Under the pieces are notes generated by a model. The model made no database searches. It was not told where the DNA came from and saw nothing but the letters and a program-made list of their open reading frames with translations. DNA of 64,000 nt from Bacillus sp. FJAT-45350 (GTDB lineage: Bacteria; Bacillota; Bacilli; Bacillales; NISU01), in the NCBI RefSeq assembly GCF_002335805.1, contig NZ_NISU01000001.1, forward strand, positions 1,000,079-1,064,078, given 5' to 3'. Positions 53,548-62,524 of the stretch are shown one piece after another; position 1 is the stretch's first letter, and each line of letters begins with the position of its first letter. A program made the translations under genes and the position numbers.

Positions 53548-54282
53548 ATGATTTTGAGATCTAGTTATTTCATCCTTCGCCGCATGCTCAGAAATTATAT
53601 AGGAATGGCTATTCTACTAGTAACTCCAATCGCATTAATCACAGTTTTAGGGTTGATAGCTGACGGTGCAGTGAGTGAACCTCTCGGCATACCAATGAAG
53701 GATGAGGTTGCCGTTACAATGGTTTTTGCCTTTCTCATGTTTGGTGGATTTTATACAATGGAATATATAAAGGGAGACCTCATGTCTACTATGAAATGGA
53801 GAATGTACTCCCTGCCATATCAAGCTCATACACATGCTTATTCGATTTTAATTTCCAGTGCCCTTTTTAATGTGCTACAGAGTTTTGTAATTGTTATTTA
53901 CACCCACTTTGTTTATGATGTTCACTGGGGGAATTTTGGGTTTGTATTACTCACTCTTATGGTTGTTTCGACTCTTATTCAACTTGTATTTATCAACTTT
54001 GTTTTAGGAGTGAAAAATTATAAAACTGCTGAGCGATTAGGGACAGGATTTGGCCTCGCGTGCCTCATGGTTGCAGAGGTGTGGTTTCCATTGCCAGATA
54101 GTGCATTTTTCCGTTTTATTTCGACTTACAGTAATCCGTTTTCCCTTGGGCAAAACATGATTTTTGGCACAATAACAGGTGAAAATATTGATAAAGCAAT
54201 CATCAGCTTTGTGATTTTAATAGGATTATCTATTGTTTTGGCAATGTCAGCAGCGTATTTTGGAAGGCGGAAGCTTGTATGA
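53548..54282 (+). CDS. ABC-2 type permease 1
   Basis: A 244-residue membrane protein with about six hydrophobic helices and an ABC-2 fold; MFGGFYTMEYIKGDLMSTMKW holds the cytoplasmic coupling helix. It starts three bases after the ATPase stop and its stop overlaps the next start (ATGA at 54279). It pairs with permease 2 to form a heterodimeric channel. Substrate unknown. Confidence 0.85.
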   Translation: MILRSSYFILRRMLRNYIGMAILLVTPIALITVLGLIADGAVSEPLGIPMKDEVAVTMVFAFLMFGGFYTMEYIKGDLMSTMKWRMYSLPYQAHTHAYSILISSALFNVLQSFVIVIYTHFVYDVHWGNFGFVLLTLMVVSTLIQLVFINFVLGVKNYKTAERLGTGFGLACLMVAEVWFPLPDSAFFRFISTYSNPFSLGQNMIFGTITGENIDKAIISFVILIGLSIVLAMSAAYFGRRKLV

Positions 54283-54965
54283 CCATATTTACCTTTGTTT
54301 TTAAACGTTTTTTTCGAAAAAAATCAAATATTTTCTTTTTACTCGTCCTTCCAATAGGAGCTGTATTTCTCCCTATAGGAGAATGGCCTCCGATTCCGTT
54401 AGGTTTTCAATATTATAGTATTTTATTGTTGTTTCTTGCAGCTCGGCTTGGGGGAATCATCTTAGAAGACCGTGCCAATAAGACGCTTTTACGGGTAAGT
54501 GTAGCACCCATTACCCATTTTCAATATTTATGGAAAAACTTGTTAGCCTACTCAATTATCTTGACCTCCGTAAATGTGGTGTTCGTTACACTAGGAGTTA
54601 TCGTTCATGGGGAAAATTTACCGTCTCCAATCTTATTTCTACTTATCTATACTGTTTTTTCTACGACTTCGTTAGGTTTCTCTTTAACCTGGTATTCTTT
54701 ATTCCGTAACAAAGAAGCAGCATTCAGTATTCTAGGAGGAGTCATTATCCTCATGGCAATGCTAGGAGGAGTCATGTGGCCTGTGGAAATTATGCCAGAA
54801 TTGCTACAGCGTGCAGTTATGCTTTTGCCAACTTATTGGGTAGCGGAAGGAACTATTTTAGTAGCTTATGGGGCACCAACAAAGGACCTGATTACCCCAT
54901 TAGTGGTGATGTTTCTCTTCTGTATTGCCTTCCTATTAGTAGGTAGCAGAAGGAGGCTCACATAG
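54279..54965 (+). CDS. ABC-2 type permease 2
   Basis: A 228-residue membrane protein with about six helices, ILEDRANKTLLRVSVAPI as the coupling region and a membrane-spanning MWPVEIMPELLQRAVMLLPTYW typical of ABC-2 permeases. Overlaps the previous gene by four bases, so it is made together with permease 1. Very short for an ABC-2 subunit. Substrate unknown. Confidence 0.85.
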   Translation: MTIFTFVFKRFFRKKSNIFFLLVLPIGAVFLPIGEWPPIPLGFQYYSILLLFLAARLGGIILEDRANKTLLRVSVAPITHFQYLWKNLLAYSIILTSVNVVFVTLGVIVHGENLPSPILFLLIYTVFSTTSLGFSLTWYSLFRNKEAAFSILGGVIILMAMLGGVMWPVEIMPELLQRAVMLLPTYWVAEGTILVAYGAPTKDLITPLVVMFLFCIAFLLVGSRRRLT

Positions 54966-55033
54966 CTTTATCGGATTATTAGTTAAACTAATTTGTTATG
55001 ATAGAGATAGTAGATATAAGGACGTGTGTACGT

Positions 55034-56149
55034 ATGAATAATAAATGGGAATACTGGACTTCAAAATCAGCGACTATTCTTTGGCGCGTTTTAGGATTAC
55101 TTTTACTTTGCGTACTGTGGCTTCAAGGCAACGGGGGTGAAGGAGGAGTAATCCTTCTCTTGTTTCTTGCAATTATGGCACTAGCTCGTTGGAGATTTCA
55201 ATTGCCAGGATGGACCGTCCTCATTGATCAGGCCGCATGCTTAATTACCATCACATACTGGCCGTTTGCCGCTTTTGCGTTAGCAATTCCTGTTTTTGAA
55301 AGCTTGCACAAAAGACAGTCCTGGTTTGCTCTACCGACAATCATTTTTGCCATTATCTATTCTGACACTTCCATCGTTCTTATAGCCGTATTCATCCTTG
55401 CGGGATTGTCCGGGGCGATCCTTGATGGCTGGGCCGAGGAAACGAAGAATTATCAGAAGGAAGGGGATCGACAACGAAGAGACCGCTATGAATTGGAAAA
55501 CCTAAAAGAAGAGCTCTTGTTAGCAAATGCTCAAGGGGCACGAATGGCTGAGCTGGCAGAAAGAAACCGAATTGCACAGCAGTTACATGATGATGTAGGG
55601 CATGAGTTAACAGCATCCGTCCTAGCATTGCAAGCCTTTGAGCAACTGTGGAAGGAAGGGGACCCTGAAGCAAAAGAAATGTTCTCTCAAGCACAGAACC
55701 GTCTTTCTAAAAGCGCTGTCTACTTAAGAGAAACTGTACATAACTTAAAACCAATGAAGGATTTGGGAATTGAAGAATTACAAGAAATTAGTGAACAATT
55801 TTCACTGTGTCCGGTGCAGTTCCAAGTTTTTGGTGACACATCCAAAGTACCTGCACACTTATGGAGTATACTCTATCCCACATTAAAGGAAGCCTTAACA
55901 AATACTATTCGGCACGCAAAACCAACAAAGGTGGAAGTTTCTTTTGATATCAATCCCCACATTCTAAGGTTATCCGTCTTTAATGATGGAATGAATAAGG
56001 ATCAAAATGGTAAAGGAACAGGAATAGGTCTAAGAAACCTTCGCCACCGAGCAAAGGCTGTAGGTGGGAGTATATCGTTCGACACTACCGATGGATTCTT
56101 ATTAATCTGTGTCCTACCTATAGAAAATCAGCACCAAGGAAGCTGCTGA
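55034..56149 (+). CDS. NarL-type sensor histidine kinase (C-terminus altered)
   Basis: A 371-residue sensor kinase. About five N-terminal membrane helices (10-130) with almost no extracellular loops point to sensing within the membrane, as in LnrJ. HisKA_3 dimerisation/phosphoacceptor follows with IAQQLHDDVGHEL (phosphoryl His near residue 194), then HATPase_c with LKEALTNTIRHA and GTGIGLRNLRHRA. ATG 55034 is chosen. The last codons (GSC and stop) come from an inserted 42-bp hairpin; without it the protein would end GRFQL and its stop would overlap the regulator start. The change is small and the kinase may still work. Confidence 0.88.
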   Translation: MNNKWEYWTSKSATILWRVLGLLLLCVLWLQGNGGEGGVILLLFLAIMALARWRFQLPGWTVLIDQAACLITITYWPFAAFALAIPVFESLHKRQSWFALPTIIFAIIYSDTSIVLIAVFILAGLSGAILDGWAEETKNYQKEGDRQRRDRYELENLKEELLLANAQGARMAELAERNRIAQQLHDDVGHELTASVLALQAFEQLWKEGDPEAKEMFSQAQNRLSKSAVYLRETVHNLKPMKDLGIEELQEISEQFSLCPVQFQVFGDTSKVPAHLWSILYPTLKEALTNTIRHAKPTKVEVSFDINPHILRLSVFNDGMNKDQNGKGTGIGLRNLRHRAKAVGGSISFDTTDGFLLICVLPIENQHQGSC

Positions 56150-56190
56150 AAAAGTGAAAATCACACTTTTTCAGCGACTTTGCACCAAGG
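56131..56190. mobile_element. hairpin repeat family A, 42 bp, with 9-bp target duplication
   Basis: The element 56140-56181 (AAGCTGCTGAAAAAGTG paired with CACTTTTTCAGCGACTTT) lies between two copies of GCACCAAGG (56131-56139, 56182-56190). It is inserted at the end of the kinase gene. Confidence 0.85.
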
Positions 56191-56202
56191 GAGGTTTCAA
56201 TT

Positions 56203-56817
56203 ATGAAGATATTAGTCGTTGACGATGATGCTTTAGTTTGTAAAAGCTTGAAAGTCCTCCTATCCCGTGAAAAAGACATGGAAGTCATTGGTACCGCCAA
56301 TAATGGTGCCGAGGCAATCACAGCCTGTCGTACAGAATTGCCAAACGTTGTTTTAATGGATATCCAAATGCCTGTCATGGACGGGATTCGAGCGACGAGG
56401 CAAATTAAATTAGACTGGCCAGAAGTTCATGTGATGATGTTAACTACGTTTAAGGATGAAAAAAATATACGATTAGCCCTCCTAGCAGGAGCGGCAGGTT
56501 ATTTAATTAAATCAATCGAGGTTACTAGTATGGCTCAACAGATACGCGCCCTCATGTCGGGCTCCAGAGTATTAGATGCAGATGTGTTAAAACAACTCAC
56601 CGAGCCAACTAACAGGGAAGAGCTGGAGCAATTAACGCCTAGGGAAAAAGATATTGCAGGATTAGTAGCGGAGGGCCTTTCCAACCGGGAAATAGCCGAT
56701 CAGCTTTATATCAGTGAAGGGACTGTACGCAATACGCTTTCTGTCATTTTAGAAAAACTACAGCTTCGGGACCGAACTCAGTTAGCCATCTATTATTTAA
56801 AAAATAACAATATATAA
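56203..56817 (+). CDS. NarL/FixJ-family response regulator
   Basis: A 204-residue regulator: receiver domain with phospho-acceptor D53 (VVLMDIQMP) and switch residues, then a LuxR-type helix-turn-helix with LTPREKDIAGLVAEGLSNREIADQLYISEGTVRNTLSVILEKL. It pairs with the kinase just upstream and presumably drives the ABC operon. The ribosome binding site AAGGGAGG is completed by the right-hand copy of the 9-bp duplication. Confidence 0.93.
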   Translation: MKILVVDDDALVCKSLKVLLSREKDMEVIGTANNGAEAITACRTELPNVVLMDIQMPVMDGIRATRQIKLDWPEVHVMMLTTFKDEKNIRLALLAGAAGYLIKSIEVTSMAQQIRALMSGSRVLDADVLKQLTEPTNREELEQLTPREKDIAGLVAEGLSNREIADQLYISEGTVRNTLSVILEKLQLRDRTQLAIYYLKNNNI

Positions 56818-56856
56818 CTGCCATTGGAATATGATTTGTGGAGAGGGGGATTGGAT

Positions 56857-56913
56857 ATGGAAGTCATTGGTTCTGCATTGCTAGTACTAGCGGTATTCTT
56901 CTATTTTGAATAA
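56857..56913 (+). CDS. 18-aa hydrophobic membrane microprotein (candidate)
   Basis: ATG 56857 has GAGAGGGGG seven bases upstream and encodes MEVIGSALLVLAVFFYFE, one hydrophobic segment with no charged residue inside. It resembles single-helix microproteins that stabilise transporters (KdpF type), and it lies between two ABC exporter operons. Length is too short for statistics; the strong ribosome binding site and amino acid make-up are the support. Confidence 0.45.
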   Translation: MEVIGSALLVLAVFFYFE

Positions 56914-56998
56914 GAGACGTTAATGAAACGAAATTGTGGTATGAAGAAATTATGGACCAATTCAATTAGTATTTTGAAGGATAGGGGGCTATCTAAAT

Positions 56999-58009
56999 AT
57001 GAGGAATAAGAGCAATCATGAATTGGCTATTGAAGCAAAGGGTCTTGTTAAAGTATTTGGAAATAAACGTGCGGTAGACGGTGTTGATTTAGCCGTAGCT
57101 AAAGGGACAGTGTATGGATTTTTAGGACCAAATGGAGCAGGGAAGACAACAACTGTTCGGATGTTGGCGACGTTAACACGTCCTGATGCTGGGAGTGCTA
57201 ACATACTTGGTCACGATCTTGTAGAAGAATCAAATGAGGTACGTAAAAAAGTAAGCTTAACTGGACAATTTGCTTCAGTAGATGGAGACCTTTCAGGGAT
57301 GGAGAATCTAATTCTGATTGGACGCCTTTTAGGTTACTCGAGACGACAAGCAAAAGAGCGAGCGATCGAATTACTAACTGCTTTTGGTTTAAAGGATGCA
57401 GCCAAGCTTCAAGTGAAGAATTACTCTGGGGGAATGAAGCGTCGGATTGATATTGCGGCAAGTATTGTTGTTTCTCCAGAATTACTTTTTCTTGATGAAC
57501 CGACAACAGGACTTGATCCCCGTAGCCGCAATCAAGTATGGGATATCATTAGAGTGCTAGTTAGTACGGGTACAACTGTATTATTAACAACACAATACCT
57601 TGAAGAAGCCGATCAACTCGCGGATCGAATTGCAGTTATTGACCAAGGGAAAATTATTGCAGAAGGGACGAGTGGTGAACTAAAAGCATCAGTAGGTACA
57701 GGCAAACTACATGTTCGCCTCTTTGATCCTGAACAGAGATCAGAGGCAGCTGAGATATTAACTGAGGAACTTGATGTACAAATACAATTGGCATCTGAAC
57801 CATCAGCTCTGTTTGCACAAGTATCTGATACTGAACGTGTCACACATGCACTTGGAGAATTAGTCCGCTCAAATATTAAAGTCACTGATTTTTCACTTGG
57901 ACAGCCAAGTCTTGATGAAGTATTTTTAACCTTGACGGGAAGGCCGGCTGAAGATGATTCTAGTGAGGAAAATAAACAAACAATCGAAGGAAAGGGGGAA
58001 GTAGAGTGA
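56999..58009 (+). CDS. ABC transporter ATP-binding protein, DrrA type
   Basis: A 336-residue ATPase of the daunorubicin-resistance (DrrA) type: Walker [10 protein letters not shown], signature [10 protein letters not shown], Walker [19 protein letters not shown]-loop TTQYLEE and a C-terminal DUF4162-like extension (about 225-310). Its stop overlaps the permease start (GTGA). It exports drugs or lipids together with the permease next to it. It stands after the two-component system, which may control it too. Confidence 0.92.
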   Translation: MRNKSNHELAIEAKGLVKVFGNKRAVDGVDLAVAKGTVYGFLGPNGAGKTTTVRMLATLTRPDAGSANILGHDLVEESNEVRKKVSLTGQFASVDGDLSGMENLILIGRLLGYSRRQAKERAIELLTAFGLKDAAKLQVKNYSGGMKRRIDIAASIVVSPELLFLDEPTTGLDPRSRNQVWDIIRVLVSTGTTVLLTTQYLEEADQLADRIAVIDQGKIIAEGTSGELKASVGTGKLHVRLFDPEQRSEAAEILTEELDVQIQLASEPSALFAQVSDTERVTHALGELVRSNIKVTDFSLGQPSLDEVFLTLTGRPAEDDSSEENKQTIEGKGEVE

Positions 58010-58848
58010 ATTCAACTCCAAATAGAACGAATGAGTTTGAAGTGGATGAGGCTATGAAGAGTGCATTATCCTCTCGTGAACGTCCTTCTAAACCAAATGG
58101 AGTATCCACTTCGCTTACATTTGGTTGGCGAGCACTATTAAAAATCAAATATGTACCTGAACAAATGTTGGACGTAACTGCTTTTCCAATCATGTTTCTA
58201 CTCATGTTTACTTATTTGTTCGGTGGTGCCATTGCTGGATCTACGAGTGACTATTTACAGTTCCTTCTTCCAGGTATTCTAGCGATGACGGTTATTACAA
58301 TTACGATGTACACGGGAATCGAGCTAAACAACGACATTACGAAGGGGGTCTTTGACCGTTTTCGCTCCTTACCGATATGGGGTCCTTCTGTTCTTGTCGG
58401 GATGTTACTAGTGGATGCGGTACGTTACACAGTAGCGGCTGCCATTATGATTTCTCTAGGTCTTCTCATGGGCTTCAGGCCTGAAGGTGGTGCAGTAGGA
58501 GTGTTGTCGGGAGTCGGGGTATTGCTTCTGTTCTCATTCAGTCTTTCTTGGATATGGACGACACTCGGTTTAATTCTTCGTTCAGAAAAATCACTTATGG
58601 GAGTTAGTATGTTGGTCTTGTTTCCGTTAACGTTTGTAAGTAACGTTTTCGTTGATCCGAGAACATTGCCAACATGGCTAGAAGCGTTTGTAGAGGTCAA
58701 TCCGATTTCCCTTCTTGTGACAGCAACGCGAGGTTTGATGCATGGGACGGCGACATTTGAAGAAGTCGGATTGGTACTCATTGTTTCCGTCATCATAACC
58801 GTTATTTTTGCACCAATTACAATGTATTTATATAGAAATAAAAAGTAA
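58006..58848 (+). CDS. ABC-2 permease, DrrB type
   Basis: A 280-residue membrane protein with six predicted helices after a roughly 35-residue cytosolic N-terminus. The ABC-2 signature lies in [27 protein letters not shown], and [30 protein letters not shown] is the typical DrrB extracellular stretch before the last helices. GTG start. Coupled to the DrrA-type ATPase by a 4-base overlap. Confidence 0.9.
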   Translation: MNSTPNRTNEFEVDEAMKSALSSRERPSKPNGVSTSLTFGWRALLKIKYVPEQMLDVTAFPIMFLLMFTYLFGGAIAGSTSDYLQFLLPGILAMTVITITMYTGIELNNDITKGVFDRFRSLPIWGPSVLVGMLLVDAVRYTVAAAIMISLGLLMGFRPEGGAVGVLSGVGVLLLFSFSLSWIWTTLGLILRSEKSLMGVSMLVLFPLTFVSNVFVDPRTLPTWLEAFVEVNPISLLVTATRGLMHGTATFEEVGLVLIVSVIITVIFAPITMYLYRNKK

Positions 58849-58878
58849 AGGAAACGCAAATAGCAATAGAAAGAGAAA

Positions 58879-58912
58879 GAGCGTACCAGCAATAATATGG
58901 TACGCTTGTTTT
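58879..58912 (+). terminator. terminator of DrrAB-type operon
   Basis: GCGTACC/GGTACGC stem with T-rich tail. Confidence 0.8.
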
Positions 58913-59008
58913 CGTTTGATATATCAACTTTTTATGGAGGAGTATAGTTATATTGTATTAGGGAAAAAATAGGACAAAATTACCTAATTGGATTGGAGTT
59001 TTATATTC

Positions 59009-60007
59009 ATGAGTTCTCACGAAGCTGTAAAAATCACTTCATCAGAAATGGCATCATTGTGGAATGCCTATATCAATCACACACATAGTATTTGTATTTT
59101 AGAGTATTTTATAGCGAAAGCTGAAGACTCTGATATATTAAATACTCTTAAAAATACTTATCAAAAAATTAATAATAGCAAGGAATCTTGTCAACAGTTA
59201 TTACAGTCGGAACAAGTTCCTATTCCAACAGCTTTTAGTACCCATGACGTTGATGTGAATGCACCTCGCCTTTTTTCTGACTCATTTTCTTTAATGTTTA
59301 TAAAGAACTTATCAAGAGCGATGGTAGCCTCTTGCGGATTAATGTTTACAATGTCCACACGTAAAGATGTTAGAGAACATTTTGAAGACTGTTTATCTAA
59401 GGGAACCACGATATTTAATGAAGTAAGTGATTTGTTGTTAGAAAAAGGGCTTTATACAAGACCGCCATTTATTGACCCACCGAAAAAATCCGACTTTATT
59501 GAAGATAACGATTACCTAAATGGAATTGATTTATTTAGTGACCAACGATACTTAAATTCAATTGAAATATCTCATGTATTTGCTAATATCGAAGCTAATG
59601 TAATAGCTAGTGCATTAACAAAAGGATTTGCCCAAACAGCAGATATAAAGGAAGTTAGAGAATTTATGGAAAATGCAGGGCAGTTATCTGAAGGAATAGT
59701 CAATTCCCTAACTCAATTTTTAACAGGAAGTCAATTATCAGCACCAATGCCATCTGAAACTCAAGTGTTTAGTTCTTCTCATCCCCCGTTTTCAGATAGG
59801 CTGATGATGTATGAAATAACTGTTTTATCGGCAGCTGGGCTTACTGATTATGCTACATCAATGGCGACGAGCATGAGAAATGATTTAAAAAGGCACTATA
59901 TGGATTTGATAAATGATACATCGAAGATATCCAAAAAGGCAGAAAAGTTAATGATAGAAAATCATTGGCTTGAACAGCCACCACAACAAGACAGAATAAA
60001 TCCATAG
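59009..60007 (+). CDS. DUF3231 protein
   Basis: A 332-residue all-helical cytosolic protein made of two similar halves (about 10-165 and 170-330): YINHTHSICILEYFIAKAED and DRLMMYEITVLSAAGLTDYATSMATSMRNDL. DUF3231 proteins of Bacillus have a ferritin-like four-helix bundle, often as a tandem pair, but their function is not established. The start is ATG 59009 with GGAG 11 bases upstream. Followed by a strong terminator. Confidence 0.85.
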   Translation: MSSHEAVKITSSEMASLWNAYINHTHSICILEYFIAKAEDSDILNTLKNTYQKINNSKESCQQLLQSEQVPIPTAFSTHDVDVNAPRLFSDSFSLMFIKNLSRAMVASCGLMFTMSTRKDVREHFEDCLSKGTTIFNEVSDLLLEKGLYTRPPFIDPPKKSDFIEDNDYLNGIDLFSDQRYLNSIEISHVFANIEANVIASALTKGFAQTADIKEVREFMENAGQLSEGIVNSLTQFLTGSQLSAPMPSETQVFSSSHPPFSDRLMMYEITVLSAAGLTDYATSMATSMRNDLKRHYMDLINDTSKISKKAEKLMIENHWLEQPPQQDRINP

Positions 60008-60022
60008 AGGTACATCACATTG

Positions 60023-60056
60023 GAGTTGAACGCGAATGATGTTCAGCTCTTTTTTT
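60023..60056 (+). terminator. intrinsic terminator
   Basis: GAGTTGAAC/GTTCAGCTC with seven T after. No further feature is recognised up to 60293 except AT-rich promoter-like sequence. Confidence 0.85.
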
Positions 60057-60293
60057 ATGGCTTAGTCTAAAATTAAAAAATATTTATACTGTGGATAAAT
60101 GAAAGCTTAATGGCAGTTCCTACTGTTGTTGAAGTAATAAGAAAGGGTAGAACAAACAGCATTTAACTTATAGAAGTTAGCATTTGAGTCTAACAAATTT
60201 TGTGTACTGTTTATACAATATAAAGCAAATTACAAGTAATGTTACATAGTATATGTTATTGTTATAGTTAAGTAACTATATCGAGGTGAACTT

Positions 60294-60857
60294 ATGGAGT
60301 ATGTAGAGCCTATCAAGGACATTAAAATGATAGATGATATAAAAGCTATCCTTAAAAATAAGTCCAGAAGAGACTATTTATTTTTTGTTTTTGGTATCAA
60401 CACAGGAATGCTCGTAAGTCATTTACTAAATATTAAGGTACATGATGTTTTTGATGATGATATTGTAAATGAATATTATGTTTTGAACGAAGAGAAGCAT
60501 ATTGACGGTAAGCACTTTTATATTAATAAAAAGGTAAAAATCGCCTTACAAGAATATATAAAAGAGGCAGAATTAAATAACGAAGATTACCTTTTTAAAT
60601 CAAAGAAAAACAACCTTCCAATCACTCGACAGCAAGCCTATCGCATTATCAATAATGTTGCTAGAGAAGTGGGTATTGCCGAAAAGGTTGGTACACATAC
60701 ATTAAGAAAAACGTTTGGCTATCATGCCTATCAAAAAGGTATAGCTATTTCATTATTACAAAGGGTATTTAATCATTCAACTCGTGCTGAAACACTGAAG
60801 TATATTGGCATTACTAAAGAGGAATCTTTTCATGCAAAAATTGATGTGAACTTATAA
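60294..60857 (+). CDS. degenerate tyrosine recombinase, catalytic domain only
   Basis: A 187-residue protein with the fold of a phage-integrase catalytic domain. HTLRKTFGYH gives H135 and R138, FNHST gives H161, and TLKYIG gives the nucleophile Y170. The first catalytic Arg, normally in NTGLRISELL, is replaced: the segment reads NTGMLVSHLL, with Leu40. No arm-binding or core-binding domain is present. Such short integrases are frequent single genes in Bacillus, usually keeping that Arg. No attachment sites or mobile cargo are seen next to it. A regulatory DNA-binding role or decay is possible. Confidence 0.85.
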   Translation: MEYVEPIKDIKMIDDIKAILKNKSRRDYLFFVFGINTGMLVSHLLNIKVHDVFDDDIVNEYYVLNEEKHIDGKHFYINKKVKIALQEYIKEAELNNEDYLFKSKKNNLPITRQQAYRIINNVAREVGIAEKVGTHTLRKTFGYHAYQKGIAISLLQRVFNHSTRAETLKYIGITKEESFHAKIDVNL

Positions 60858-60884
60858 AGTATGGAAGTGGAGGAGACAGAATAG

Positions 60885-62375
60885 GTGTTAGAACAAATAA
60901 ACATAGATTATTTTATTTTACTTGCAGCTTTACTATTGATTATAGGTGTTTTAACTACAAAGTTCTCAACTCGCTTAGGGGTTCCAGCCCTAGTATTATT
61001 CTTATTGGTTGGGATGGTAATGGGGAGTGACGGTTTAGGCTTTATTCACTTCGATAATCCGAAACTAGCTCAGTTAATTGGAATATTTGCCTTAGTTATT
61101 ATCTTGTTTGAAGGTGGCATGCAAACAAAGTGGTCATCTGTAAAATCCGTAGCGGTACCTTCCTTAACGTTAGCAACTTTAGGGGTTTTAATAACTACGA
61201 TAGTTGTTGCGGTAGCGGCTAAACTTATATTTGATGTTACTTGGCTAGAAGGATTCTTATTTGGTGCTATTGTTGGTTCAACGGATGCAGCCGCCATTTT
61301 TGCTGTATTAAAAGGTCAGAATATACGGAATAAACTTAGTTCAACTCTTGAAGCGGAGTCAGGTACGAATGACCCGATGGCGGTGTTTTTAACGTTATCC
61401 CTGATAGAATTGATGACAATTGATCAACCAGTCTATTATTTACTATTAGGCTCATTTATTTGGCAAATGGGAATTGGATTGTTAATGGGGTATCTATTAG
61501 GACGTTTTGCTAGTTATGCTATCAATAAAATAAATTTAGATTCAAGTGGTCTTTATCCTATCTTCGCTCTTGCCTTTGCCTTACTCACGTATAGCCTGAC
61601 AGATTTAATCGGAGCTAGTGGTTTACTAGCTGTTTATATAGCGGCACTGGTCATTGGTAATCAAGACTTAACATATCGACACTCAATTTTTAGATTCAAT
61701 GAAGGCTTTGCATGGATGATGCAGATACTCATGTTTATCATTCTTGGTTTATTAGTATTTCCTGCACAATTGGTATCATTTGATATTATAATTAAAGGTC
61801 TCTTGCTTTCTATTATATTAATTTTCGTTGCTCGTCCTGTTGCTGTTTTCCTTTCGACGATGAGAATGGGATATGATTTAAAAGAAAAAGTATTTCTATC
61901 TTGGGCTGGATTAAAAGGCGCGGTTCCAATCGTACTTGCAACGTTTCCGATGACAATGGGACTTGAAAATAGTCAATTGTTCTTTAATGTTGTGTTTTTC
62001 GTAGTATTAACATCAGCATTAATTCAAGGGTCAACGATTTCCATTATTGCAGAAAAATTAGGATTAAATGGTCCAAACAAAGTTGAAACTCCTCATTCGT
62101 TAGAACTGGTTTCTATCGGCAAAGCTAACGCTGAAATTATTGAATTTGTGGTGAATGAACAGTCTGTTATTAAAGGCAAATTTTTAAAAGATATTAACTT
62201 CCCTAAAGATGTTCTAATTAGTGCGATTATTCGTTCGGGAGATTTAATAACCCCTCAAGGAGATACAAATATAAAGTCTGGAGATATACTTTATATTCTT
62301 GTATCAAAGAAAAGAAAAAAAGAATTGAAGAGCTTTTTAAATAGTGGTAAGGAAAATAGTAATCAATCGAATTAA
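60885..62375 (+). CDS. CPA1 monovalent cation/proton antiporter (NhaP2/CvrA type)
   Basis: A 496-residue membrane protein with about 12 helices (1-395) and a C-terminal TrkA_C (RCK_C) domain (about 405-485, KGKFLKDINFPKDVLISAI). Core motif FGAIVGSTDAAAIFAVL with the Asp, and ESGTNDPMAVFL with ND, are the ion-binding signature of the NhaP/KefB superfamily. It exchanges potassium or sodium for protons, which would suit an alkaline or salty habitat. GTG start behind GGAGGAG. It lies 27 bases after the integrase stop, so the two may be read together. Confidence 0.92.
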   Translation: MLEQINIDYFILLAALLLIIGVLTTKFSTRLGVPALVLFLLVGMVMGSDGLGFIHFDNPKLAQLIGIFALVIILFEGGMQTKWSSVKSVAVPSLTLATLGVLITTIVVAVAAKLIFDVTWLEGFLFGAIVGSTDAAAIFAVLKGQNIRNKLSSTLEAESGTNDPMAVFLTLSLIELMTIDQPVYYLLLGSFIWQMGIGLLMGYLLGRFASYAINKINLDSSGLYPIFALAFALLTYSLTDLIGASGLLAVYIAALVIGNQDLTYRHSIFRFNEGFAWMMQILMFIILGLLVFPAQLVSFDIIIKGLLLSIILIFVARPVAVFLSTMRMGYDLKEKVFLSWAGLKGAVPIVLATFPMTMGLENSQLFFNVVFFVVLTSALIQGSTISIIAEKLGLNGPNKVETPHSLELVSIGKANAEIIEFVVNEQSVIKGKFLKDINFPKDVLISAIIRSGDLITPQGDTNIKSGDILYILVSKKRKKELKSFLNSGKENSNQSN

Positions 62376-62524
62376 CTAAGTAGGAAAGAGCAGCTTATTT
62401 ATTAACGGGTTCAGTTTTGGGAGAGTATACTTTAAAAAACGGGTAGCGATTCTTCAACTACTAAAGTAAGATATATTTTATTATGTAGTGATACGTATGA
62501 ATATAAAATAGGGGTTGGGTTCTG

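Noticed and set aside
52600-56817. Direct naming as the linearmycin-resistance operon lnrLMNJK
   Set aside because: Gene order is alike, but both permeases are about 150 residues shorter than LnrM/LnrN and the neighbouring genes differ.
60294-60857. Integrase as sign of a prophage or integrative element
   Set aside because: No att repeats, tRNA target, excisionase or phage genes are next to it, and the recombinase lacks a catalytic Arg.
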